From Tetranychus cinnabarinus (taxonomy: Eukaryota; Arthropoda; Arachnida; Trombidiformes; Tetranychidae): 64,000 bases of DNA. A program made the translations under genes and the position numbers. Each line of letters opens with the position of its first letter. Positions within the stretch are counted from its first letter, which is position 1. The notes below the pieces were generated by a model, which saw nothing but the letters and a program-made list of their open reading frames with translations, was not told where the DNA came from and did no database searches. The DNA is taken from NCBI GenBank assembly GCA_022266195.1, contig WHVY01000010.1, positions 570,501-634,500 of the forward strand, read 5' to 3'. Shown here in pieces: positions 26,674 to 39,029 of the stretch.

Positions 26674-28916
26674 TTATTGTGATATAATATTTTTGATAAT
26701 TTACTTGAACAAATTTATTACTGTTGAAATTGTTTTCTCTCTGGATAACATTTATTCATCGTTATCATCATCATGATCCTCATCACTACCATTGCCAACA
26801 TCATTATCATTACGATGACCACTACCATCAATATCATCATTACCATTAACAGTAACATCATGCAAATAAAGTCATTCAACTGTGATGTGAAGATGCAAAG
26901 CTGCCATTCCATTGAAAGATTGAAATTGGAGAAATGCTCAACAAGATGTTCATCAATATCTTTATACAACCTCTTGATTCCCTTTCAACTTAAACACCAT
27001 TTAATGATCAATCTATTTTATAACTGTTTTGGACTGTTTTCAACATTTTAAATTGTAATTAAGAATATAAATTATAATCTAATTACTTTCGATTGGAAAA
27101 TGATGATTAAACAGCAACTTGAAGTGCTTCGTCGTGCATCCTCTTGCCATTCAAAAAATGTCTCAATGAATAACCAAGCCATGCTGTTGATGCAATTTTT
27201 TGTGCAAATTATGGAATCTTTCAATCTTTTTTCATTACAATCATTGAATGATTAAGAAAAATGAAAATTACGTTAACTATTCATCTAAAAATGGCAACAA
27301 AAATGAATGAGAGTCGCTTTGATTAAATATAAATCAGCAAAGAAATTACAAGAACTTATAAGGAGTTAAAGTTGGAAGGCAAATGAGTCTCTAAACTGGT
27401 TTCAATTGATTAGACGGTAAAATTGAAAGCTGATCAGTTTTCAATGGAAAGACAAGTCAGTTCAGTTCAATTGGATGAATTGTGTGAATAAGATTCACAT
27501 GAGAATAATATTGGAAAGGAAAGAAAAGTGAAGACAAAAATAAACTGTAATGGCTTAAGTTGATGTATTAGGAGACAAAGGAGTATTAAAATGAGGAGGA
27601 AAAGGGACGTAAATTAATCATGAATCATATGAATAAGCAAAAGAACTGAACATCTTTGTGACTCTTCATCTAATCATGTTCATGATTACCATTCATTGAA
27701 ATAAACAGAGCAAAGCTTTTCTCCAACAAAGGTTGAACTAAGGTTACTGAACTTGATGTCAACTAACAACTTATTTTCATCTTTACGCGATCATCTTCTG
27801 ATTAGGACAATCATTATAATCATCATGATAATGATTGAATTCAATTTACTTGAATTGTATAATGTGATCGTAAACGCTCATCACAAAAGGATAAACAATC
27901 AATTTGATTGTAGATCAATTATCATTCAATCAAATGTTGAACCATTATCTGTTGCGCTTCATTTAATACAATTATCTTAATTGATTCTGATACAAAATGA
28001 CATCATGATTCGTGAATCATAATTCATAATTATTTAGTCATCGAAGGTAGTAACAGATGTAAATTGGTTAATAAGAAACCAAACTCCTCAAATTCATCAT
28101 TTTGTTCATATTAAGATAGCGTTTTCAGTGAAATGATCAATTTTGATCAAAGGAAAACCTTTGAATATATAAACTTGAAGTAAAAATATTTATATCAACA
28201 GATTTCAATCAATTAAAACTTGAGTTATTTTCATGAAAAGTATTTATCGCGATTTTGGGAGAAAAATAATTTCTTTTGCTTTTTTCCATCAATAATTTTC
28301 CTTATTTTTATCACAAAATACATTCATGTAAATTGGCGTAAATAGCTATTATCAGTTCAATTCATGGTTATAACTAGACTTTATTTTTGTTTTGTTTTCT
28401 CTTCATTTTCCCAATTAATTGTAACAAAAACAACATTCTGATGAATTTTGTTCAACTCTACATTTGAAATTGCCATTAGCCTGATAATGATGTGATTATG
28501 AAAGGATAGGAATTGCAAGTTCCCAGAATATTTTGTTAAAAACAGATTCTCTTGATTCGTTTTGAACCTTTTTTGATCTGTAAATCAATTTTTGGTTTTT
28601 TATTCAATCAGTTGTAACTTATGATTTTACTTAAATTTTCTGGTAATCATCAATATCGTCATTTTGATCATCACGATGATCAGTAACCAGTAACCTGGAC
28701 AACTGTTCATTTAACTATTCTTCATCCAAAGACTAAACATTCCATTCTTATTATATTTCAACTTCTATTGAAATTATTATCGCTTTATTATCAAACTTTA
28801 CTCTTTCACCTTTTATGTTTAGTCAATTTTTCCAGCTGGTTGAGGCTAAAAATTCACAAAATAACAACAACAAGATTCAACTTGACAATCAAGCAAACAT
28901 TTTGACCATTTTATAA
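26674..28916. other. gene-less stretch between the P5B ATPase and the ABCA duplication
   Basis: Begins with ATC-rich low-complexity sequence in the P5B 3' UTR; the rest is AT-rich without recognisable exons. Single-copy in the window; homology to the second ABCA copy starts only at about 28917. Confidence 0.5.
26865..26870 (+). terminator. candidate poly(A) signal of the P5B ATPase
   Basis: AATAAA about 190 nt after the TAA stop, following an imperfect ATC-rich tract (about 26755-26860) that would form part of the 3' UTR. Confidence 0.4.
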
Positions 28917-31199
28917 AGACAATTGTTGTCCAATTTATATGATGGACTTAATGGTATCCAGTGAATAGTATTAGTAGGATTTTTTTATTTTGATAAATTG
29001 AACACTTTTCGGAATATTCTAGCATGAATTTATGATATTATCAATCAAATTCGGAAATGAAAATTATTCAGAAAAGGTTGAAATCATGAAAAATTGTTCA
29101 ACTGGAACTCAATTGCCATCTGTTGTCAATTGATGAACTTAACCCATGTGCAAAAACTTATATTTAATAAAATGTAAACAAATTTTGACTGATTGAAGTG
29201 AAACACAATAAAAGCTCAGTGAGAATAACGTGAATATTGTCAATTTATTTAATGATTTATGCAAATAAGGTCTGAGATATTTGGCCACCGATTGGTGATG
29301 TTAATCAAGTTTCAATTGTTGACCATTTTGTATCATGAATATTAATGGTAATGCACACCAGTTTATATTGATGAAACCCTTTTATTAATACCTGATAATA
29401 CAAAGTATATCTTGATCTTAATCAAGAGTTTTAGTACAAGTTGGTCATAACCTGAAATTAGTTATGTTCAAGTGCAGTTGTAGTACAACACAAGTTATTT
29501 GGAGTTGAACCAGAGTTAAGGTTGAAATTAAAAGTTGAAAAAATAGACTCAATCCTTGTTAAGCCAACAGATTTCACTATCTTGACTGTATCTCACACAC
29601 CTTGGATTATGTGATTAAAATATGAGTAACATTGTCATTATTAACAACATTATTTTGAATCATCTTGCTCTAAATCAATATTATTCCATGATCTTTACTC
29701 AATAATTGAATTGAATATTAGTATATTATAATAATTATTTATAATGATAAAAATCAAGGGTGAAAAGTAATGGATCTGTGTCAAAGAAGTCATTCAACGA
29801 TTAAAAAAATTTTCAGGCCGATGACTGCTTGAGACAATACAGTTTAATAGACTAAAAAATTGCTGGTGAAAAAATTTGTTTCATTTTATCCGACAAGCTC
29901 ATCATAAAATAAAAGATAATTTAATTAAATTAAGACTATTAGATCGATTCATAAAAAATTGTCGATTTTATTTTTCGAATCTTAGCGCCAAACGTCTTTC
30001 GTAACTAGAAGGAAACTAACCATGGTTACTATGGTTTTACTAACGGTTTTGATGATTAAAACCGGTAAACATGAACATTTATAAACATCAAAATTTTATC
30101 ATTAATTAAAACTTGTCATTAAGAAATTCCTATGATGTCGATCCTACAACCTCAACTTGGTCTGTGCTTTGTTTACTTCGCAGTTTCTCAGTTTGAGAGT
30201 TTTTTTTCAAGTTCAACTTTATCTAAAATAGATGATTGTGACAAACAGGATAATCGTGTTGATTCAACAGGTTATGAATTTTTTATTCAGTAGGAGTTAA
30301 TCAGAGGATTGACACATTTTTTATCTCTAACTAACTCATTGAATTTAAACTTCAATGATAACAATATTTCAGTAATCTACGTCAACTCAATTCTGAGGAA
30401 CGCGTAAATGTTAAAAAGAAGCTCATCTCAGCCAATTGAAAATTGCCATTAAAGGTAAGATTAAGTTTCTTGAATATTTATGTTTCATCAATCTAGTGCA
30501 ATAATTGATCTCAAACAACCCTGAATCGTTTTATTGGAGAAAACAATTGAATCAATAATAGATGTGAGTTTTAGCCAATCAACGAAAAGGAAAATAAAAA
30601 ATGCCCTATGAGTTCAACTGGAATGATGAACTTTTTAATCCTTTGAGATTTATTTCCTTTGACACATTGGTTCAAACCTTTGGTCTCTATTTATTGCACC
30701 CTTTTAAGTAATCAGCCATTTTTCCAAGAATAGATACTTCAATTATCAAGATTTTATAATCAATTAATCTATCATTCGTTTAGAGTGAAACGTTTTATCC
30801 TTACTTTTCCTAGCGGGAGTTGCTTTTGGTATCAGTGCGATTTAAGCTCGAGCCTCATTAAACCATGGTATGTTAACATTCACATGTAAGTAATCATAAT
30901 GTTGCAAAAATCAATCTAAATTCCGATTATCGATTGATTTATCTGAAGATATCTTCCATAAATGAAACTACTAAACCCTTATTACTCACAGTTGTAGTTA
31001 AACACACACCACTTTATTTATAAACCTCAAACCTTCAATTTTATTTTGTGATCATTTTAGCTTCATTTTATGCAATTCATCCAGTGATTAATTACATTGT
31101 TGTCCGTGTCCGTGCTATTTATTGCTTCAACAATCATCATAGAAAGACTGTTTAATCACAATAGAAATCAAAAAGTGTATTTAATAGCTGCATTTCAAT

Positions 31200-34100
31200 A
31201 TGTTATCTCTACATTGGGAACAATTGAAAGCCATGTACAAAAAGGATTGGCTTATTAGAAAGAGACATTGGATCGTCACAATATTTGAACTATTTTTGCC
31301 AATTTTAATGGTTGGTATTCATCTTTATTCATTGCCTGATGAATCTAACCGAATGCCAGTGTCATCGTTACCTAGGACGAAATATAACTCACCAATAGTA
31401 CAACAACTTTCAAAACATTCGGATGAATACTTCTATTATGATAATACATTTTACTGTAACTTTTATGGACAAAAACTCTTTTACTATTCAGCAACTGGGA
31501 ATATTTCAGACTTTTTGAGTCCAGCTGTCTCAAAATGTGGCTTGTCTACAGTTGCTGAACAAAGTGAATACGACGTGATTAAAGATTGGGGTAATTCAGT
31601 AGAAAGCATTTATACGACAAGCCCAACGCTTTTTATCCATGAACTTGATCTAGATAAAGGTATCGCTAATTACACTATTGGGACTGGAAGATTAGTATAT
31701 CCTGGACCTTGGTCTGATGGTCCCATTCCACCATCTTATGAATCATACCGCCCCCAGTCAATACTTAACATACTATTGGCGAGTTATCCGAATGGAGAAA
31801 ACCTTACGTACAATAGTTTCAGTTATCACTATACCAACAAATTGTTCGATGAAGGCGATCCAAGTAGTGAGCAAAATTATGTGGATCATTTAGATGGTGA
31901 TCCAACTCCAACACCAGCTAAAACACCAAATGCTGTGGACTTTTATCAGGCTTATACTTTTCTCGAAGTTGGCTTTCTCTATGTATCTACAATTATAGCT
32001 CGTCGTATTATTCAAGAGAAAGCGACAAATTCAAAGGAGTTACTAAGAATTATGGGATTATCTGATGTCATTTATTGGATTTCTCACTTTATCAATTATT
32101 TATCCTTGAGTATTTTCCATGCATCTGCCATTACAATATTGTATTCCATTTCTAAGAAGAATCCGTATCCTGGTTGGAATGGAGGTGTATTTTGGTTCAA
32201 TTATTCCTTCCTTTCTGTGGCCAATATTCTTTTTACATTTACATTTTCAACGGTATTGACTCGTCCGATAATCGGTGTTCTGATTGTAATTGTAGGCCGT
32301 GCTGGGCTATCTTATTTAGCATTTGATGCTAAAACAGACAATTTTAATCTTCTCTGGATTTCACCAAAAATATGGTCATGTTTGCTTCCCGAAGGTCAAC
32401 TTCATTATTCAATTTACGATATGTTTTACTTCGGGGAAACGAAAAAAGTTTCTTTTTCAGATTTGTTCTCATCACTTGATGTTGCCGATAGTATCAGTTT
32501 TCGATCCATTTATTTGACAGCTATTATAGCATGGTTAGCATACCTTGTCTTCCTTTGGTACTTAGATGCTGTGTGGCCTTGGCAAACTGGAACACCGAAG
32601 CCATGGTATTTTCCAGTTTCAAGATTCTTTAGAAAGTCAACAGATAATGAAACCCTGGATGACATGGCACCGTCTTACAACTTGGATGAAATCAATGCCA
32701 ATGCTGATAAAAATGAAGCAGAGCCAAGCGATCTAAAAACCAATATTCAGTGCACCAATTTGTATAAAGCGTTTGGGTCAATGGGCAATAAAAAGTTTGC
32801 TGTAAATGGACTTGATTTGAATATTTATAAAGGTCAAATAACTGCTCTTCTTGGTCACAATGGAGCTGGTAAAACGACGACAATGTCAATGATAACAGGA
32901 TTACTCCCGCCTACTTCGGGTAAAATTTTGGTCGATGGTATAGATGTTCATCAGGATACTGCTGCAGCTCGCCGTTGTATTGCTTTGTGTCCACAATCTG
33001 ATTTGTTGTTTGAAGAACTCACAGTTACAGAAAATCTTGAGCTTGTTACTGGTTTACGAGGCTTAAGTCCGCAATTGAAAAAAGATATAATACCATTGAA
33101 TATAAAGCGAGTCAACTTGACAGATAAAGCTAATACACTGGCTTCCAATTTATCGGGTGGTATGAGACGTCGTCTTCAATTGGCTTTGGCACTAACAACT
33201 GCTTCGGAAACATTGATTCTTGATGAACCAACATCAGGTCTTGATCCAGAATCTCGACGACAGTTATGGAATCTTTTACTGGAATTGAGAAAAGATTTGT
33301 CCATTTTACTGACAACACATTTTATGGAGGAAGCTGATGCTTTAGGAGATCGTATTATTATCATGGCTTCCGGTAAAATCAAGTGTTCTGGAAGTTCGAT
33401 GTTTTTGAAACGTCAATTTGGAGCTGGAAACTCAATTAGAATAGCCAAAGATACTTGGTCATTTGAGCTTAATCGTTTAGATACTCAAATAAGGTTTCAC
33501 TTTCCCAATGCTTTTGTTACTAGTGAAAGTAGTGAAGAAGTTATCTACCAACTTAGCCTGGATTCTGATGGATCGGACAAAAAGTCAACTTCATCTTTGA
33601 TTAGCTTATGTGATTATCTTGATAACAATTTGTCAACTCTTGGTATCACTTCATATGGCATTTCCGTTACAACTCTTGAAGATGTTTTCCTGAAGGTTGC
33701 TGAAGAAGATAATGAAAAAAGACAAACAAATATTCAGATGGAAGATAGATTATTTGAAATTAATAAGATACTTGACTACACAAAATTGACAGGATTTGCA
33801 TTGACTCTGCAAAGACTCAGAGGTTTGGTGATGAAACGTGTACATTACATTAAAAGGCATTACAAAACCATTGGATTCACCATTATCCTACCAGTTCTGG
33901 TTATATTACTAACATTTATGGCGACAAACAACGTAAAATCTTACATTACCGATTCATTTGATGATTATCCGTATCCAATTGATCTAAATTTGAAATCGAT
34001 TTACGGTGAAAATGCTAAAGCAGTTATTCGAGCTTCTTTCAACAAAAGTGACCCTTTCATTGACGCTTATCGTACCATCATGAAAGAAGCGGGAATCGAA

Positions 34101-36835
34101 ATTGTTGAAATTCAATCTTCTTTGTCAATGGATGATTACATGAAAACAAGTAAACAAACTGGAGAACAATTTATGAGAGAAAACATTATCGGCATAATTG
34201 AAGACCCGAAAAGTCTAAAAGGCTTCACTATCTGGTACAATCCAAAAGCATCAATATCTTTTCCATTGAGTCTTGACGCCTGGACCAATACTTTGATTCG
34301 AATGAGTGACGAAGCTAGATCAATGTCAAAAGTAGTAACAACATATCTCCCAATGCCTAATCGAGGCGGAGAACAGCCACAAGCACTCTCCATGGCAGCT
34401 CGTATTTTGTCAGCATTATTTTCACCAATCGCTTTCAGTTTTATTGCTGTATCATATTTCCTGTTTCCATCCACTGAATCTGCAAATAAGGTAAGAAATG
34501 AAAGATGAAGAGATTTCGTGGTAAATTGAAGCAGTAAATCACAAAATATAACTTACTTTTGAGCCATTTCAATAATAGGAGTCTGAACATTTCCTCAGTC
34601 TGATGTTGTGATGCATCTGAGACTCAAGCACGTCTTATATTTTCTCCATTTTAATCGTATATTATTATGAAATTCACCTTTTTTATTTAACTTAAATCAG
34701 AGTAAATTAAGATTAAATGCCTTTCTCTTTGCTTTGATTTTAATCCAAAAATAGAGCCATCTACTGGTTCTTGCATTCATGAGAAAAACCACTGGAAAGT
34801 TGAAAATTTTTATATTTGTGAAAGACTGTTACAAACAATCAAGAAATATAATTAATAATGAATAATTTTCTTTTCAATTTCGCAGGCTAATTTGATTCAA
34901 AAAATGAGTGGTATTAAAGCTCCAATTTTCTGGTGCAGTCACATTATCTTCGACGTTTCTTACCATATTATTGTGTCAATAATGATGATTGCAGGAATCA
35001 CAATAATTGACCGCTTTCTTTTCACAAGCGCTGAAGTATTTTGTAAGTGGAGCTATTAATTAACAATTTTGATATTGAAGAGATTTTATTCACTAATTAA
35101 CATTTGCTCTTTATTACAGTTTCTGTTTTCATACTTATGATACTTTACGGTTTGGCCTCGATTCCATTGTTTTATTTATTCTCATTTCTGCCGATAGAAC
35201 CTGCTCGTGGATTTTCATTATTAGTTACCATTTCACTGATTGGTACTCTTATTGGTTCAGGTTTAGCTGCAATTTTGGTTGCTACAAAGCAAATTAAATC
35301 ACTTCATGTGTTTCTTGGAGATCTTTTTCCGCCTTTTGCCATGTCTTTTGGTCTGTCCAAAGTTTATTCCCAAGTAACTTTGACCAAAGAATGTCGTAAA
35401 TACAATGCTTGTAATCCTGGTAATTCGGTATCTCGTGTTATCTGTTGTGATGAAAATTCAGAATTTAAAAAATTTGAACCATTTGCGTGGAAAAACGATG
35501 GAGTTCTACCTGAAATTGCGATACTTTGTCTGGATTCAGTTTTATACATACTCATTCTAATCTTATTAGACACTAATTTACATCGTTTCAACTATTGGTA
35601 TGATTCAATACGGAAAAGGTTATCATCATCACCTCAATCCCAAGGTGAAGTTGAAGACGAAGATGTTACTTCTGAAAAATATCGCGTTGCCCAGTTAATA
35701 ACATCGGGCAGAGTCAACACTGAAGCTCTGACTGTCAGTGAATTGAGTAAAGACTTTGGTTCATTCAGAGCAGTCGATAAAATTAGTTTTGCTGTTCACA
35801 AAGCGGAATGTTTTGGATTACTTGGTGTCAATGGAGCTGGTAAAACGACAACATTCCGAATGTTAACTGGTGATTTGATGGTTACTCAGGGTGATGCTTT
35901 TGTTGAATTATATTCATTGAGGAAAGATTTATTGAATTTCCAACAGTCTATAAGTTACTGTCCGCAATTTGATGCTTTGCTTGACAAACTGACGCCTCTA
36001 GAAACTTTAACATTATTTGCTCGTATCAGAGGTAAGTTTCATAATTTACTCATGCATTTATTATTACCATATTTCATTTATTTATTTCATTTCAATTTAA
36101 TTACAGGAATGCCTGAAAATAAAGTCAAAGAAAATGTCAACTATATAATAACATCAACTGATTTAACACAATTCACAAAAACCTGTAACGAAAATTTAAG
36201 TGGTGGTAATAAAAGGAAATTATCATTAGCAATTGCTGCTATAGCTAAACCTAAGGTTATATTTCTGGATGAACCTACTACTGGTGTTGATCCGGCATCA
36301 AGACGTAAGATTTGGTCAACATTAATGCATCTTCGGGATACAAGTGGCTCATCAATAGTATTAACTAGTCACTCTATGGATGAATGTGAAGCTTTATGCT
36401 CTAGGATTGGTATAATGGCAAGAGGAAACTTTAAATGTTTAGGTAAATATAGAATCTTTATCAATGGACATTCTTTTTAACCATCATTCACTTGTTAATT
36501 AACCAATTTTATTTTAATATTTAGGTTCAGCTCAACATTTGAAACAAAAGTTTGGCCAAGGATACACTTTGGTTATCAAAATTAATCAAGAAGCCTTGAA
36601 AAAAGATGGCGAAGTTGAGAGAATCCAAAGATTCATCCAAGAAAAGTTTCCAAGTGCAATATTACGCGATTTTCATCAGACTATTCTTCATTACCATGTT
36701 AAGAATGCCTCAGCTCGATGGGGTGAAATGCTACGAGCATTGGAACAAGGAAAAAGTTCACTAATGATTGAAGATTTCACTTTAACTGGAACAACATTAG
36801 AACAAATTTTCCTTTCATTTGCCAAAGAAAGTTGA
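31200..36835 (+). CDS. ABCA-subfamily full transporter, copy 1
   Basis: A full-length ABCA protein (TMD1-NBD1-TMD2-NBD2); ABCA proteins typically move lipids or other hydrophobic substrates across membranes. Five exons: 31200-34490, 34886-35042, 35120-36031, 36107-36442, 36525-36835, giving 5,007 nt, 1,668 residues, close to ABCA3-size proteins. One membrane helix (about residues 26-45) is followed by a large extracellular domain with N-glycosylation-like sites, then a helix cluster. NBD1 has Walker A GHNGAGKTT at about 552, signature LSGGMRRR at about 651 and Walker B LILDEPTSGLD at about 672. TMD2 repeats the layout. NBD2 has GVNGAGKTT at about 1385, LSGGNKRK at about 1484 and FLDEPTTGVD. 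All catalytic motifs are intact. A variant ATTAAA signal sits about 40 nt past the stop. The near-identical second copy lies 20 kb downstream in the same orientation. Substrate unknown. Confidence 0.95.
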
Positions 36836-37415
36836 TCTTACAAATGTTATCATATTTTGTAACTTATGTCTAACATTAAAAAGTCCTTATTTTGTATTAT
36901 AATTCAGTCAATTAATGATTCTCATTGAACACCATTAGAATCTTTATTTTATTTTAATAAGATCTAATTTCCTGTCATTTTAAGATCAACTCTCCTGTCT
37001 TGCACGTAAGATTCATGAATTTCAATTGAATCTATGATACTTGAATTTTTAGCTGAAAAAGCTGTGTCTTGAAAAATAACAAGTGAAAATTGGCAGATTG
37101 AAAAGTCTACAAAACAGTTTTTTAAAGGGAAGTCAAAACTAGAATGAGATGTTGAGAAGTTGCAGAGAGAATGATAATCTTGAGAACTGAGTCGGGAGTA
37201 AGGAGGAGTACGGAATTCGCCTGAGAAATAGATTTTTAGATGTAAAATGACATGAAAAACAGGATGATGAAGATAATTTTTTATATTCAGGGTAGTTTTC
37301 GTGAAAATGGCCTTATGAGTTTTTTTTACAATATACATTTAACATATAATAACCAAAACTTTTTTAAATTTGTCAGTTTCACATTCGCTTAAATTTGAAG
37401 TCACTTTCATGACTA
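36836..37415 (+). other. 3' flank of ABCA copy 1
   Basis: Holds ATTAAA at 36875-36880 as the likely poly(A) signal. An open minus-strand frame here (36964-37338) is not kept open in the homologous copy 2 sequence, so no gene is called. Ends at the TA target of the MITE. Confidence 0.6.
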
Positions 37416-37741
37416 CACTTGACTCTCAAATCTTGCATCTCTCAAATCTTGCACGCGAAAATGCTGCCACCTTACATCATGAGTACGTTAACACTGATGA
37501 ATGCGGCTAGAAAACACACATATTTTTACAAAAAATAAGCGCTATCAACTACATATTACTGTAATATACAACTGTATATTACCAACGGTATTCAGTCTGC
37601 TTAGGTAGTATAGAAGATGGCGCTTATTTTTTGTAAAAATAAGTATATGATGCTGATGTAATTTGTTTAATTAAAGTTATTTCTTAACCACAGATGGCTC
37701 TTATCAAGGATTTTTAGCGTGCAAGATTTGAGAGTCAAGTG
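37416..37741. mobile_element. 326-bp TA-flanked MITE (Tc1/mariner-like)
   Basis: Terminal inverted repeats begin CACTTGACTCTCAAATCTTG at the left and the reverse complement at the right, flanked by TA on both sides (37414-37415 and 37742-37743). The sister duplication has the unoccupied site, a single TA at 57771-57772, which proves both the boundaries and the TA duplication. A second internal inverted pair (about 37517-37545 against 37619-37646) makes most of the element foldable. No coding capacity. Confidence 0.92.
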
Positions 37742-37933
37742 TACGTGTTTCCTGTTTCAGGATTCATATTGATACTAATAGTATAAAAAAGCCATTTCTG
37801 GCTCAATGGCAAAACCGGTTTCGCGGAAAGTTTAGATGAAATAAAACTTTATCACAAAAGTTTTAATACAAGTAAAACATTATTGAATTCAAAATTCATT
37901 TTCCAACTTGAACCCAAGTGTCTCATTGGGAAT

Positions 37934-38466
37934 TGTAACAAATCAAATCAATAAATTGATCTTTTGGTAATAACTGACCATCAGTTAATTAATCAGAAAG
38001 ATACCTTTTGTTGATGAACCATTTCACTCATAAATCAAATTGACACTTTCAGTTATTAAGATTGGTAATTAATCTTATGGTCAGTCATTACTTTACTCTA
38101 TTGTTAATTATTGATTATTATTGTAATTGCAAAGTGAGCTAAAGGGAGCTTTAGTTTAAAATGATATAAAAGGGGATTAGCTTTCTTAGTTTAAATATAT
38201 TAACTCCCAGTTTCTTTACCTTTGAACACTCAACCATCGCTAGAGTCAAAGCCGGGCTCCGATGGTTCCCTAACCCACCTCTTCCTACACCTTACAGTTA
38301 ACTTAACCAGTATTAATTCAAATTGTATCACTTATATTGTAACGTTAGTAATATTGTAACTTTGAAATTGTGTAAACTGTATTGCATTTAGTATTCCCAG
38401 GTTGTAAACCTTTCCCGATAAATTAATAAACGCTTCAATATCAACTCTCCGTCCACGATTCTTTCA
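37934..38466 (+). repeat. 5' LTR of the Ty3/gypsy element
   Basis: Starts TGTAAC and ends TTTCA (TG...CA). Contains TATAAAAG at 38165-38172 and AATAAA at 38425-38430, in the right order for an LTR promoter and poly(A) signal. Its first 172 bp recur at 45153-45324. Confidence 0.88.
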
Positions 38467-38468
38467 AT

Positions 38469-38486
38469 TGGAGGTTCCACCGAGAT
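38469..38486 (+). other. primer binding site, tRNA-Gln
   Basis: TGGAGGTTCCACCGAGAT begins 2 nt after the LTR end. It is the 18-nt complement of the 3' end of eukaryotic tRNA-Gln including CCA. This marks the LTR boundary and the primer. Confidence 0.85.
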
Positions 38487-38558
38487 ACTGTGTATCAAGT
38501 CATCACCAGTTTGTCTTCAGCCAGTTAGCTGTTAACCAATTGATACTCGTGCCTGCCA

Positions 38559-38736
38559 GTTAGCTGTTAGCTGTTAGCTGTTAGCTGTTAGCTGTTAGCT
38601 GTTAGCTGTTAGCTGTTAGCTGTTAGCTGTTAGCTGTTAGCTGTTAGCTGTTAGCTGTTAGCTGTTAGCTGTTAGCTGTTAGCTGTTAGCTGTTAGCTGT
38701 TAGCTGTTAGCTGTTAGCTGTTAGCTGTTAGCTGTT
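38559..38736 (+). repeat. (GTTAGCT)n heptamer array, about 25 copies
   Basis: Essentially perfect 7-bp tandem repeat of about 178 bp in the untranslated leader of the LTR element, seeded by single GTTAGCT units already present just upstream (near 38523). Near-perfect purity suggests recent expansion. Confidence 0.95.
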
Positions 38737-39029
38737 TGTACTCTTACGTGAAATTGCCAGCCAATAGTTGACTGTCCCTACTCCGTCCTTTGCAATCCTG
38801 ATTTTGCTCTACGTCGCGGATCAAGGTGAGTCTAGTATTCTTTTGCAAGCATGCTAAGCTTTATGAATCCCTAGACTAGGGCTACTCCTAATATTGGTGC
38901 GCCAAATAAGACTACTAGTTCTGTATCTTACTCAAGCATATTTGTAACAATATCCCTTTTCAGTGGAGACGAGTAAAATGTTAATAGCATTGGTTGGTTT
39001 ACCAACCTTGAATATATCGATGAGGCTTT

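Noticed and set aside
26718..27051. Two opposing ORFs rich in Met/Ile/Val and Ile/Thr
   Set aside because: Translation of an ATC/GAT trinucleotide-like tract in the P5B 3' region; low complexity, not a gene.
34136..34474. 112-residue minus-strand ORF, conserved in both ABCA copies
   Set aside because: Antisense shadow of ABCA exon 1; it is conserved only because the sense strand is.
36964..37338. 124-residue minus-strand ORF behind ABCA copy 1
   Set aside because: The homologous sequence behind copy 2 does not keep the frame open, so there is no sign of coding constraint.
38469..38486. tRNA-Gln gene
   Set aside because: Only 18 nt complementary to the tRNA 3' end, positioned directly after an LTR; it is a primer binding site.
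38559..38736. CRISPR-like array
   Set aside because: Uninterrupted 7-bp tandem repeat without spacers in a eukaryotic retroelement leader.
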